Source: Pseudomonas salomonii
GTDB taxonomy: Bacteria > Pseudomonadota > Gammaproteobacteria > Pseudomonadales > Pseudomonadaceae
Assembly (NCBI RefSeq): GCF_900107155.1
Contig: NZ_FNOX01000003.1
Location: forward strand, 248,001 to 312,000
Length of the DNA stretch: 64,000 nt
Direction of reading: 5' to 3'
Under the pieces are notes generated by a model. It saw only the letters and a list, made by a program, of their open reading frames with translations, was not told where the DNA came from and did not search any database. Below are positions 52,929-61,020 of the stretch, one piece after another; position 1 is the stretch's first letter; every line of letters starts with the position of its first letter. The translations under genes and the position numbers were made by a program.

Positions 52929-53414
52929 TCACTCCAAAAGCCGGATGCCATATTTGGCGATCATCAGAGAGTCGGAGATGCCATCTTTGACTGACGGAGT
53001 GCCGTCCTTGCGCTTACGCCCGTAGATCCCCGGGGCCTTGAAAATCTCGAATGCAACTTCGGCGGTCTGCTCTTTTGAGAGCCCAATGAGGTACTGATGG
53101 CCCTTCCACTGCTGAGGAGTGGCATAGACCAGCTTGACCGCGTAGACCTCTGCAAGAGCCCTAACAACGCCGTACGAATCGCCGAAGCTGAACATTGAAA
53201 CGACGCCCTGGCCTGGACGTGCACCCACCTTTTCAATGACCGCCAGCTCAATTTGATGGGTCTCAAAAATTGCTTGCAGACCTTTCGGGCATACTTTGTC
53301 CTTGCCTCCGATTTTCACCGTTGGCATAGAGTAAGTAGCAATGAGATTCATGTTCTCGTCAATTACTGACAAGCCCCCGGACTTGCCGGGGTCGATACCT
53401 AAAATGAGGCGCAT
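52929..53414 (-). CDS. RuvC-like Holliday junction resolvase
   Basis: A 161-residue RNase H-fold nuclease. Catalytic acids: Asp7 in LGIDPGKSGG, Glu in AVIEKVGARPG near 60, and the pair in VKDGISDSLM near 142-147. This layout fits phage RuvC-type resolvases that resolve junctions or trim branches before packaging. It is directly upstream of TerS. Leader: AATAAAAATAATAAAG before the ATG. Confidence 0.85.
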   Translation of the reverse strand: MRLILGIDPGKSGGLSVIDENMNLIATYSMPTVKIGGKDKVCPKGLQAIFETHQIELAVIEKVGARPGQGVVSMFSFGDSYGVVRALAEVYAVKLVYATPQQWKGHQYLIGLSKEQTAEVAFEIFKAPGIYGRKRKDGTPSVKDGISDSLMIAKYGIRLLE

Positions 53415-53434
53415 GTTGACTGACTTTATTATTT

Positions 53435-54193
53435 TTATTGTACAGTCATTGTAACACTTGTTGATTGTTGTTTGTGCGCAAAAAAGCCTGGATGGCTATT
53501 CATTCCGTCTACGCTGAGTTGTTCTTTCAGAGACGGCAGATTACGTCCGAAGTTTTGAACAAGCCACTTGTAACGATCGGACTTTCGGAAAGCGGCTTCT
53601 TGGCCTTCGTAGCAGTAGTCGAACCCTTGCTTTTTGGCCCAGTCTTCCATTGTCATTGATGTGCCATCAACACGCGGCTTAACCCAGGGGCATTTGATAT
53701 TGCGATTTGAGAATATGAAGACGATGTGAATGTGGTTCTGCTTTGCAGCACAGATGTATTTTCTAGCAGTTTCAAGATCCGCGATAACCCCTTTGCCCTC
53801 GTAGACGATTCGATCATTTAGGGGGTCGATCCAGTCTGGCTGGTAGCTATGCTCGACATAGTAAGGAATCTTGTAAGCGGAAGGCTCGTAATCGAAGCCC
53901 TTCATGCCGCCAAAGTGCCCCATTCTGAATTCACTCCAGCTCCGATATGGGCGCGGGTAGCGAGGCAGGTCTGGAGTCTTGATGATTGACTCACCATCCT
54001 CAAACTTGCGCTGGTATGCCTGACGATTGTAGTCATTCCAGGGGAAGGCTTGCTCGACTTCATAACACGCATCAGCACATAGCTTTAGTAGTTCATTGTC
54101 TACATTGAGATAGCCGTGTGGCTTCTGGAAGTGTTTAGCGTATGAATCTGATTTAAAGATGTCAGCAATTTTCTGCGGATCTAGACCTTTCAC
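53435..54193 (-). CDS. T7 endonuclease I-like junction nuclease
   Basis: A 252-residue protein. The middle carries a T7-endonuclease-I-like pattern: HSYQPDWID near 116-124, YEGKGVIADLETARKYI near 130-146, and HIHIVFIFSNRNIKC near 154-168. The EGKG lysine and acids are the expected catalytic site. T7 endo I-like enzymes cut four-way junctions; having this next to a RuvC-like nuclease suggests branched DNA is formed. GTG start at 54193 with AAGAGAG upstream. Confidence 0.78.
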   Translation of the reverse strand: MKGLDPQKIADIFKSDSYAKHFQKPHGYLNVDNELLKLCADACYEVEQAFPWNDYNRQAYQRKFEDGESIIKTPDLPRYPRPYRSWSEFRMGHFGGMKGFDYEPSAYKIPYYVEHSYQPDWIDPLNDRIVYEGKGVIADLETARKYICAAKQNHIHIVFIFSNRNIKCPWVKPRVDGTSMTMEDWAKKQGFDYCYEGQEAAFRKSDRYKWLVQNFGRNLPSLKEQLSVDGMNSHPGFFAHKQQSTSVTMTVQ

Positions 54194-54356
54194 GGATGCA
54201 CTCTCTTATTCTTATTATGTGCTGCTATGATCTTATTATCGTTAATGAGCAAAACCTGGCGCAACACCTAATTGCGCGTTTTATTCAATTATCTTAATTC
54301 TTTCTTGTGTCGGACAACTTGCTGTGAATTAGGGGCATCCTTGCCCCGGCAATCCC

Positions 54357-56546
54357 TTAAAGCCCCGTGTACTCTTTCATTTGCTCAAGCGACTTTGGAT
54401 CAATGATGTAGTAGTACCCTGACTTACCGCCATCCTTCCGCTTTGTTTTCAAACCATGGAGAGACATGATTTCGGATATTGCGCCTTGCTTGCTGCGGTC
54501 AGAGACGCTGCCAGTGTTCTTGGGCATTTTGAATCCAGCCAGGATTGCTTCGTGCCTGACAGCGTTGATTCGATCGTAGAGAGCCACTGAGTCGGCTGGA
54601 GTCCAGTTGTCATTGAGCAGGCCAGTGTGCAGCTCCTGGACAAGCTCTTCGAAGGAGGTTGATGGCTCGACGAAGAGCTTGCGGTAGTTGTCCAGCTTCA
54701 CCTGCCCGATGCCTTCACCCCAAAACTGTGCGTCGTGGAAGCTGAGCTCTTTGCGTTTAAGGCCTGTCTGAGCTGCGAAGCGGATGGCTGCAAAATGCTC
54801 TGCTTCGCTGCTGGAGCCGATCTTTTTGGTGCGCTTGGCCTGGGCTTCGGTTGCTGCGGTAGCGTTCAGAATAGTCAGCGCGGTGTCCTTCTTCACTGCT
54901 CTGCGACCGGCGCTGTTCGCTTTGAAGCCTTCGATGCCAAGGTCGTTGTCGTTCGGGATCATCTCCAGGCAGAACCCCTGGCGTTTGAGCTCGTAGGGCA
55001 GCGTCAGTTGGATGTTGTCGCGGAGCCAGCCAGTGCGCTTCATGTGATCTTTCCGAGCAGCATCAAAGTCTGATTTGGTAGAGGCATCGAACTCGACGTC
55101 AGCGATCTCCTCACGCTTGTTCTGGGGGTTCCTGATGCCAATCACGAACTCGCAGGCGGTGCGGTCACGGCGCATCATCTGAATTGCTGAGCGTGGTGTG
55201 ACAGAGCCCTCAAACAAGCCGTAATGCGCCTGGAAATGGCCAGAGGTGATGCTCAAGGCGCTGGTGATCGCGGGGGAGTAGATCACCACCTGATGTTCGC
55301 GAGTGTTTGGGTTCGCGATGAAGGCTGATTGGGCTGGCCATCCTGCGGTTTTACTGGTGATGACTAGGGGATCAATGCCAGCCTTTTCCAGGACTTTACC
55401 AAGAGATTCGGCGTCTCTGGCGATGTCGATGGCGATCAGAGTGTTCTGGCCTGCCTGGGCTGCAGAGAGGGCCATGGCACGCACCTGGTCGAGGGCGCCT
55501 ACTTTGCAGTTGACGTCAGTGTGAGCCTGATCAATCTCGAAGCAGTGGATGAACTCCTTACCTTTTTTGATCAGGGCCAGACATTCGTCGTTGACGTCAG
55601 CGTCTGCAAAGACCACTGATTTCGCGTTGTGTACGACCTGCTTGAGGGTGTTCCAGACGGTCTCACGCTGCTGCACAGAACCTTCAAAGACGTGATCGAG
55701 CACCTGCGCGGCTTCGTCAATCACGAGTAGGTCGACATCTTTGATGAAGTCGTCGAATTTTGCGCTGATCAGAGAGTTGACGACGACCTTCAGACCGCGA
55801 GTCTTTTGCATTTGACCGGGCTGTACATCTTCGTAGTCAACGAGCCCTGGGATGTCGAGGCTTTTGATGATTGAACGGCGATGAGAGATCACCAGCACCT
55901 TCTTGTCGGCTGCCAGGAAGTCTTGGATGCAGGGGTTGATGACGAGCGAGCTTTTGCCCCAGCCGGTGGGGCACTTGATCAGGGCACGGCGGTCGCGACG
56001 AAGGAGAACCGAGCGGAGCCAAGATGCTGAGGCGGGTTTGTGGATCACAGGGAAGTCATGGCTATCACTTTTTGAATCGAAGAACGCCTGAACGCGAAGT
56101 GTTTTATCAGCAATAACCATTGCACATTCGGCCTCACTTTTTCCAGACACCAAGGCCAGGCGCTGAGCGGCGACTGCTTTGTCTCCGGCAATATATGTAT
56201 CCCGAGCCAATTCGTAGGCTGCTTTACTGAAATTGCCTTCAGTCATCTCGTTTTTGAGCACTAGCAGCGCAACGTCAGACCTGTTCAGTTGATAGACGTT
56301 GTCTGTGATTTTCCCGTAGAGAGGATCGTAAAGGCCTGATGCGGTTCTAAATGCCGCCTCAACTGCTTGGCTTGCAGAGTTGGAGATGCTCACCAGTCTT
56401 TTAAGGCTTGGATATTCGCTCTTAATGTACTGCGTAGAATCTGTTAGATCATCAGCCATAACAGTTTGGAATCCATTGATTGGAAAATCCATTCCAATAA
56501 TGACCGTGTTGCCAGCGCCAGTGATATTTTGTTCGACCTGATGCAT
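54357..56546 (-). CDS. CyRepA1-family replication helicase
   Basis: A 729-residue superfamily-2-like helicase. Walker A CPTGWGKSSLVINP near residues 191-204, DEAA box LVIDEAAQVLDH near 272-283, and a C-terminal SRRRT-like motif MMRRDRTACEF near 441. The family name CyRepA1 (plasmid replication protein) comes from memory of this domain plan. It should open or drive replication of the element. Its upstream region is the likely origin. It shares a duplicated leader with the divergent primase gene. Confidence 0.75.
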   Translation of the reverse strand: MHQVEQNITGAGNTVIIGMDFPINGFQTVMADDLTDSTQYIKSEYPSLKRLVSISNSASQAVEAAFRTASGLYDPLYGKITDNVYQLNRSDVALLVLKNEMTEGNFSKAAYELARDTYIAGDKAVAAQRLALVSGKSEAECAMVIADKTLRVQAFFDSKSDSHDFPVIHKPASASWLRSVLLRRDRRALIKCPTGWGKSSLVINPCIQDFLAADKKVLVISHRRSIIKSLDIPGLVDYEDVQPGQMQKTRGLKVVVNSLISAKFDDFIKDVDLLVIDEAAQVLDHVFEGSVQQRETVWNTLKQVVHNAKSVVFADADVNDECLALIKKGKEFIHCFEIDQAHTDVNCKVGALDQVRAMALSAAQAGQNTLIAIDIARDAESLGKVLEKAGIDPLVITSKTAGWPAQSAFIANPNTREHQVVIYSPAITSALSITSGHFQAHYGLFEGSVTPRSAIQMMRRDRTACEFVIGIRNPQNKREEIADVEFDASTKSDFDAARKDHMKRTGWLRDNIQLTLPYELKRQGFCLEMIPNDNDLGIEGFKANSAGRRAVKKDTALTILNATAATEAQAKRTKKIGSSSEAEHFAAIRFAAQTGLKRKELSFHDAQFWGEGIGQVKLDNYRKLFVEPSTSFEELVQELHTGLLNDNWTPADSVALYDRINAVRHEAILAGFKMPKNTGSVSDRSKQGAISEIMSLHGLKTKRKDGGKSGYYYIIDPKSLEQMKEYTGL

Positions 56547-56664
56547 TTCGATTTTCTCTCAGTATTGTTGTCGTGCTTCTGTGCACATTTGTATTGTTGA
56601 ACATGAGCAAAAGACCATGCAATACCTTTCTGGGTTGACAGTTGGACATATTGAGGTATGCAAA

Positions 56665-56751
56665 TAACGCTCGGTTGATTGAGGGATATCAAGGTAACGC
56701 CGGGTTGATTTCGGTTGCGCAAAAATGAGGCTAGGGAGTGAAGCGTAACGC
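56665..56751 (-). repeat. TAACGC repeats near the helicase gene
   Basis: TAACGC at 56665, 56695 and 56746; the first two continue as TAACGCTCGGTTGATT and TAACGCCGGGTTGATT. Iteron-like, upstream of a plasmid-type replication protein. Confidence 0.6.
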
Positions 56752-56766
56752 AGCGTTGTCATTTCA

Positions 56767-56902
56767 GTTTCTCTTAACCAAATCACTTGCCAACCCTATA
56801 GCCCTGGTGTTTTCTATCAGCAATCACCTTCAACCACCCCTTTCCTTTTATAAAAGGAGAGACCCGTTGAGGGTAAAGCGGGTTTAATTGGCTAAGAAAA
56901 AC
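56767..56902. repeat. Compound inverted-repeat element, copy B
   Basis: GTTTCTCTTAACCAAA (56767-56782) and ATTGGCTAAGAAAAAC (56887-56902) as outer arms; inner ACCTTCAAC / GTTGAGGGT and a centre CCTTTTATAAAAGG, a perfect 14-base palindrome. Same layout and length as copy A at 32502-32633, although most bases between the arms differ. Confidence 0.75.
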
Positions 56903-57030
56903 GGAAGTGGATTTCCTTTCATATACCCCGACTTCCGAAATTGACAAGCGAAATAGGTGTTGCACTGGCTTTTGCTCATATACAACACTATGAATGTGCG
57001 AGAGAGCACAACATAACAAGAGAGACCATC

Positions 57031-58320
57031 ATGACTACAAAAGCAATTAAATTCGCAACTCAGAACACTGCTGAAACTCGCTACGTACAAAATCGCGAGG
57101 CCCAGTCGTTCCGCCAGTTCTACAACCATTTACTTCTCAATCAGCGCATGAGCGATCTAAAGGATGGGCCTACCTTTACGCCATCTTTTTTCCGCGCCCC
57201 TGAGAGAAACATGGAGAATGTGATTGCGACAAGCATGGTGATCTTTGACGTTGATCAAAAACCAGAAGATGACCTTGTCAGCCTTGAAGAAGTTGAAGAT
57301 GCCCTGATTGATCTAGGCCTTGAGCATGCTGTCTACACCTCATACAGCAACTCCGCCGAATGCCCGCGCTTTCGAATCGTGCTTCCGCTTGATCGGGCGA
57401 TCTACCCAGATGAATTTCTGACTGTATCCGCTGCAGCCCTTGAGGCCTTGGACGAGTTCCTCGATGGTCGACTGCTGAAGGTCATAGACGGTTGCTGGAG
57501 AGAGACAGCCCGCTGCTACTACACGTTCACAACGCACCCTGAGCGTCGCAAAGGCGCTATCAGCTTCTACAACCCCGGCGAGCCCCTGAACGTCCTAGAC
57601 CTCAAGCTGGCTCAAAGTAGCTATGGCATCGACGCTCAGTACAGCAAGACTATAAAACCCCGCACCCCCGGCACTGCAGTCGGCGCAGCAGGCCGCAGCT
57701 TCGAGCTCAATCGCATCCTGGGTGGCCTGTTCCGCTCCGCCAACGAAGACCAGATCGTTCAAAAAATCTTGGAGGTCGATCAGGAGCAGAATCACGGAAA
57801 CGAATACTTCCTCGATCAATCCTATGCGCGTCACAAACCACGCCCTGGCGAAAGCAAAGACGCCGCAGCACTCCGCGCATGCCGCTCCTGGGTCAGGTCT
57901 CATCTAAACTGGCTGCGCCGCAAAGCCAAGGGCATAGACACTACGATCGTCAATCGCAAGGCTCAGAGCAAAGAGCCCATGCCCACTCACGAGGCCCTGA
58001 TCAAACTCAAGGAATTCAAACCAGGCAAGACCAAGGCAGGCGGCGAAACAGCCCTTGCCGAATTCGAAATTGTGAGCGGAGAGCACGCCGGCAGGCACGT
58101 CTGGCACCGCTTTTACGGCACCGGCAACCACCCAATAGCCATCAAAATCAGCACTGAGATGCTCGAAAAACTCAAGACCGCCGCCAGCCTCCCCACCAGC
58201 AGCTTCGACGATGCTTTGAAAGCAAAAGACGTGATCGTCCACGCCAGAATCAAGCTCAAGGCAGGGACTGGGGGATTCCCTGATCAAAACGAAATCGGGA
58301 CGTTCTTCACCCAGCAGTGA
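57031..58320 (+). CDS. Primase-like protein with C-terminal DUF669-like region
   Basis: A 429-residue protein. The N-terminal half has an archaeo-eukaryotic primase-like plan: FDVDQKPEDD near residues 69-78 (acid motif), SYSNSAECPRFRIVLPLD near 108-125, and the later FTTHPERRKG. The C-terminal 110 residues (IKLKEFKPGKTKAGGETALAEFEIVSGEHAG..., with VWHRFYGTG) look like DUF669, an OB-like ssDNA-binding domain. It likely lays primers and binds template at the origin. GAGAGACC ribosome site with leader matching that of the helicase gene. Confidence 0.68.
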   Translation: MTTKAIKFATQNTAETRYVQNREAQSFRQFYNHLLLNQRMSDLKDGPTFTPSFFRAPERNMENVIATSMVIFDVDQKPEDDLVSLEEVEDALIDLGLEHAVYTSYSNSAECPRFRIVLPLDRAIYPDEFLTVSAAALEALDEFLDGRLLKVIDGCWRETARCYYTFTTHPERRKGAISFYNPGEPLNVLDLKLAQSSYGIDAQYSKTIKPRTPGTAVGAAGRSFELNRILGGLFRSANEDQIVQKILEVDQEQNHGNEYFLDQSYARHKPRPGESKDAAALRACRSWVRSHLNWLRRKAKGIDTTIVNRKAQSKEPMPTHEALIKLKEFKPGKTKAGGETALAEFEIVSGEHAGRHVWHRFYGTGNHPIAIKISTEMLEKLKTAASLPTSSFDDALKAKDVIVHARIKLKAGTGGFPDQNEIGTFFTQQ

Positions 58321-58391
58321 GTCGTGCTATCGTCAGCTAGCCATCGTCACCAGAGCGCTGGCTGACTTAAGGGACTATCGGAGTTAGAGCC

Positions 58392-59018
58392 ATGATCCAG
58401 CTTTCAAGGCTAAGCAATGCCTTGCGCTATGTTGGCGAGAGCGTCATCGCGCTCAAGGAAATCACCGTATTTTACGTTCATACCGGGCGAAACGCATGGC
58501 ACTCGACCTGGATCGCCAGATACTCTCCAGGCTGCATGCATACGACACTCAAGTCCGCAAAAGCCTATGCAGAAACAAAGCGCGTACAAGGAACAACCTT
58601 CAATATCTCAGAGCTCCCAGCGCTAATAATCTCTTCAAATATAGGCTCTGTAGTTGTCACGCAGATAAATTCAAAGAATCCCCTCTCTGGCTACTCCCGA
58701 AACGCAGTCAGGCTCACGCACCACAGTCATGAACTGATGGAAGGCCATCTGAATGACTATCTCAGTACTGGCGCCCCCATCTATGGTGCGATTCTCTCAT
58801 TTGAACGCGATAGTCGATTTTGGAATAACCCGCCCTCACATTCAAATTCGTTAATTATCACTGAAACACCTGAAATAGATCCAGACACCTCCGAAATCAA
58901 GGTCGAAATCCTGAAATACAAGTCGTTCTCTCAGGGTGGGCAATATACGATGGGGTGGAAAACGCATAAAAGTGACGTATCTCCCAGTGGTATTGCCGGG
59001 CTTCGATTAGATGAGTAA
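58392..59018 (+). CDS. Unknown protein, replication side
   Basis: A 208-residue protein, beta-rich, with several HxxH-like clusters (RLTHHSHELMEGH). GGAGTTAGAGCC precedes the ATG. Follows the primase gene and may be co-transcribed, but has no recognised family. Confidence 0.62.
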   Translation: MIQLSRLSNALRYVGESVIALKEITVFYVHTGRNAWHSTWIARYSPGCMHTTLKSAKAYAETKRVQGTTFNISELPALIISSNIGSVVVTQINSKNPLSGYSRNAVRLTHHSHELMEGHLNDYLSTGAPIYGAILSFERDSRFWNNPPSHSNSLIITETPEIDPDTSEIKVEILKYKSFSQGGQYTMGWKTHKSDVSPSGIAGLRLDE

Positions 59019-59101
59019 CAGGGAAAAACCTGGACACACCTAGACATTTCCAACTATTTCAGCCCTTGACACCTGACAAGTGCAACCTGGCGAATGGTAA
59101 T

Positions 59102-59731
59102 TCAGAATGGGATTGCTTCGGATGTCATTCGCTGAGCGTACCGAACCAAAAACTCACCTTGGCCATTTTTAATTTCGTCACGAACGTGGGATCTGATGCT
59201 CTTGTAGATTTCACTGTACTTCGCATGATTCGTTATCGCGCCATGAAAGGCATTATCTACATCCATAGGCCTGGATGGATAGATGCCATGGCATGTAGGC
59301 TTAAGGTCAGCAAGGCTCAGACGCTTCTTAGTCAGCATTGACACTAAAGCCATGTAATAGGCGACAACAACGATATCTATATTCTGCGAGTAGCCGAACT
59401 CTCGTATCTGCTGCAACTGCGGATTAATGAACGCAGCAACTTTAGAGTCAGCGATACCAGGCTCCAGCGAGTTAAATTTTTTCAGGGTGTCCGACCTCGA
59501 CTCTCCGTCGCTAGTTATCATGGCCATTCCTGCGCCCCAAATGGCCATTCCAGTGACAAATCCTAGGTTAACAGGCAAAAGGAGGATCGTAGGAGCCATG
59601 AACAATAGCAACAACCCGATTATAACTGTCCCAAAACATATGCCTAACCAAGCAATCTCGACGGCTATAGCCCCAGCAAAAACAGCTAACCCTGCAAGCA
59701 GGAAAAACAACCCAACTATCTTTCTGACCAT
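59102..59731 (-). CDS. Membrane protein, unknown
   Basis: A 209-residue protein with two to three membrane segments in the first 80 residues (IVGLFFLLAGLAVFAGAI, LGICFGTVIIGLLLLFM, LLPVNLGFVTGMAIWGAG). The soluble part is helical (RSDTLKKFNSLEPG, YYMALVSMLTKKRLSLADL). It reads against the surrounding early genes. ATG 59731 is chosen because a membrane segment begins at once and GGGACGG precedes it. Confidence 0.6.
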   Translation of the reverse strand: MVRKIVGLFFLLAGLAVFAGAIAVEIAWLGICFGTVIIGLLLLFMAPTILLLPVNLGFVTGMAIWGAGMAMITSDGESRSDTLKKFNSLEPGIADSKVAAFINPQLQQIREFGYSQNIDIVVVAYYMALVSMLTKKRLSLADLKPTCHGIYPSRPMDVDNAFHGAITNHAKYSEIYKSIRSHVRDEIKNGQGEFLVRYAQRMTSEAIPF

Positions 59732-59912
59732 TTGAAATCCGTCCCATTGGTTTTTCGGCGCACATGATAGCATCTTGACACATACCCCCTCAAGAATGGC
59801 CAGGATCTCGAAATTGCCTACACCAAATCTTACACCCACGATTTGACACCCAACTACTTTAAGTTATACAGCAGATCACACTATTGCTTTCAAAAACACG
59901 CACTGAGACAAT

Positions 59913-59928
59913 ATAGCCATAATAAATA
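59913..59928 (+). promoter_or_regulatory. GCCATAATA box upstream of the 59947 gene
   Basis: ATAGCCATAATAAATA on the plus strand, 19 bases before the ATG at 59947; same core as the five minus-strand boxes. Confidence 0.4.
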
Positions 59929-59946
59929 CAAGTGAGCACTGGAATC

Positions 59947-60252
59947 ATGAATATTGAAGAGATGAAATCGTCCGCCCTTAGAGCGACACAGGGGGATTGG
60001 GTCAGGATCAAAGAGGGTAATGAGGACGCCTTAATAAGCATCAATCACAACCTAACTCCCCAAGAAATGAAAGAACAAGATTTAAGCCCATATTGGGACG
60101 ACGTTAGAAAATATGACCATAAAATCGCCAGGGTTTTGGACAGTTCAGAATGGATGAATTGTTCAGATCGCAATCTTAATTTCATGACAGCATGCTGCCC
60201 AAAGAAAGTCCTAGAGCTGATTCACGCTTACGAACAAATTGTAGATAAGTAA
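59947..60252 (+). CDS. Small unknown protein
   Basis: A 101-residue acidic protein with three Cys (NCSDRN, ACCPKK). ATG 59947 follows GAGCACTGGAATC; GTG at 59932 is the alternative. The bases GTGAGCACTGGAAT upstream recur before the HTH gene at 63022. No family recognised. Confidence 0.58.
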   Translation: MNIEEMKSSALRATQGDWVRIKEGNEDALISINHNLTPQEMKEQDLSPYWDDVRKYDHKIARVLDSSEWMNCSDRNLNFMTACCPKKVLELIHAYEQIVDK

Positions 60253-60394
60253 AGATGAAACTAGGCGCCAGGATTTAAACCCAGCAGCGCTTGCCACACA
60301 ACAGGTTTTTTCTTTGCGCGCAAACCAACCAAACTTTGCACTCAAAAAAAAACCAACAGCTTTTGATTTATCCCCACATATAGGTTAACGGCAG

Positions 60395-60403
60395 TGATAA
60401 TAT
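60395..60403 (+). promoter_or_regulatory. Extended -10 promoter of the candidate small RNA
   Basis: TGATAATAT fits an extended -10 (TGnTAATAT-type), just before the hairpins at 60411. No good -35 is seen, as is usual for extended -10 promoters. Confidence 0.45.
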
Positions 60404-60407
60404 AAAG

Positions 60408-60502
60408 ATGTAGGCGGTTCCTCTCTCTTTCTGCCTATGCCTCTATTGTTTTTTGCTGCACCAGCCCTGGCCGGGCCTCTCTCTCCTGGCTGGGGCTTTT
60501 TT
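60408..60502 (+). ncRNA. Candidate small RNA with two CCTCTCTCT loops
   Basis: A non-coding stretch with two stem-loops. Stem 1: TAGGCGG (60411-60417) / CTGCCTA (60431-60437), loop TTCCTCTCTCTTT. Stem 2: AGCCCTGGCCGG (60463-60474) / CTGGCTGGGGCT (60486-60497), loop GCCTCTCTCTC, followed by six T. Both loops expose the same CCTCTCTCT, and this is complementary to AAGAGAGA-type ribosome sites seen before at least seven genes of the prophage. The structure was derived by hand and includes a few G-T pairs. Confidence 0.6.
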
Positions 60503-60505
60503 ATG

Positions 60506-60521
60506 TTGCCAATTTGTCAAT
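60506..60521 (+). repeat. TTGCCAATTTGTCAAT element, copy 1
   Basis: Identical 16 bases recur at 62896, and with one change at 43887 (reverse). It is itself two similar 8-mers, TTGCCAAT and TTGTCAAT. About 210 bases before the HTH gene at 60730. Confidence 0.6.
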
Positions 60522-60564
60522 TTCGTTACCATTCGTCAGAGAAAGTAATGAGATAAAGTTGGGG

Positions 60565-60621
60565 CAGTGTCAGACAACTACCGGAATTGCTGGGGTTGCT
60601 GGGTGTGGTTGTCTGACACTG
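60565..60621. promoter_or_regulatory. 14-bp perfect inverted repeat, possible operator
   Basis: CAGTGTCAGACAAC (60565-60578) and GTTGTCTGACACTG (60608-60621). The halves are 29 bases apart, fit for DNA looping or two dimers. Also near the mobC start (TGTCAGACAA at 15508). In front of the HTH gene at 60730. Confidence 0.6.
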
Positions 60622-60729
60622 GGTGTTAGTACACTTAGTTGATTATTTCCCTGACGGTTTACAGAGATATTGTTTGCTCTTAGCCTTGCTCATGTCGGTT
60701 GACGGCACAACAGAAAAGAGAGCGAAACG

Positions 60730-60951
60730 ATGGGCATGTGCGAGCGTATTCCTAATGATCTGATTACTGCTACCGAGGCTGCTGAGGTTCTGGGTGTGAG
60801 TCTGAACACGCTGAAGACCTGGCGCACCAGGAATCCAAATCTGGGCTACTTCCGGGGTCACAATCGCGACATTCGTTACTCGCTAAAAGAGTGCCAGCAG
60901 TACTATCGCCGTTCGTTTCAGAGGGTTGTGCCTGGGTCTGGCTCCCAATGA
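60730..60951 (+). CDS. Small HTH protein, excisionase/AlpA-like
   Basis: A 73-residue protein with a winged HTH (LITATEAAEVLGVSLNTLKTWR, near 11-32, then GHNRDIRYSLKECQQYY), similar to MerR/excisionase-type DNA-binding proteins. Candidate excisionase or regulator of early genes. AAAAGAGAGCG precedes the ATG. Preceded by the 14-bp inverted repeat. Confidence 0.75.
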   Translation: MGMCERIPNDLITATEAAEVLGVSLNTLKTWRTRNPNLGYFRGHNRDIRYSLKECQQYYRRSFQRVVPGSGSQ

Positions 60952-61020
60952 TATGCCCCTGTGCTCGACAATTTATTATCAAAAATGATAGTTTTTTGTT
61001 GAGTGAAATGAGGGCTGGTG

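Larger units (their letters stand above)
56547..57030. other. Probable replication origin / divergent control region
   Basis: A 484-base region between the helicase and primase genes. It holds: three TAACGC repeats (56665, 56695, 56746), the first two inside a 20-base imperfect direct repeat TAACGCYSGGTTGATT, 30 bases apart; the compound hairpin (56767-56902); and two similar leaders (about 70 bases each) read outward, with AGGTRTTGCA, CTTTTGCTCAT, a GTGC...GCAC hairpin and a GAGAGA-type ribosome site. The combination of repeats, palindromes and replication genes suggests an origin. Confidence 0.6.
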
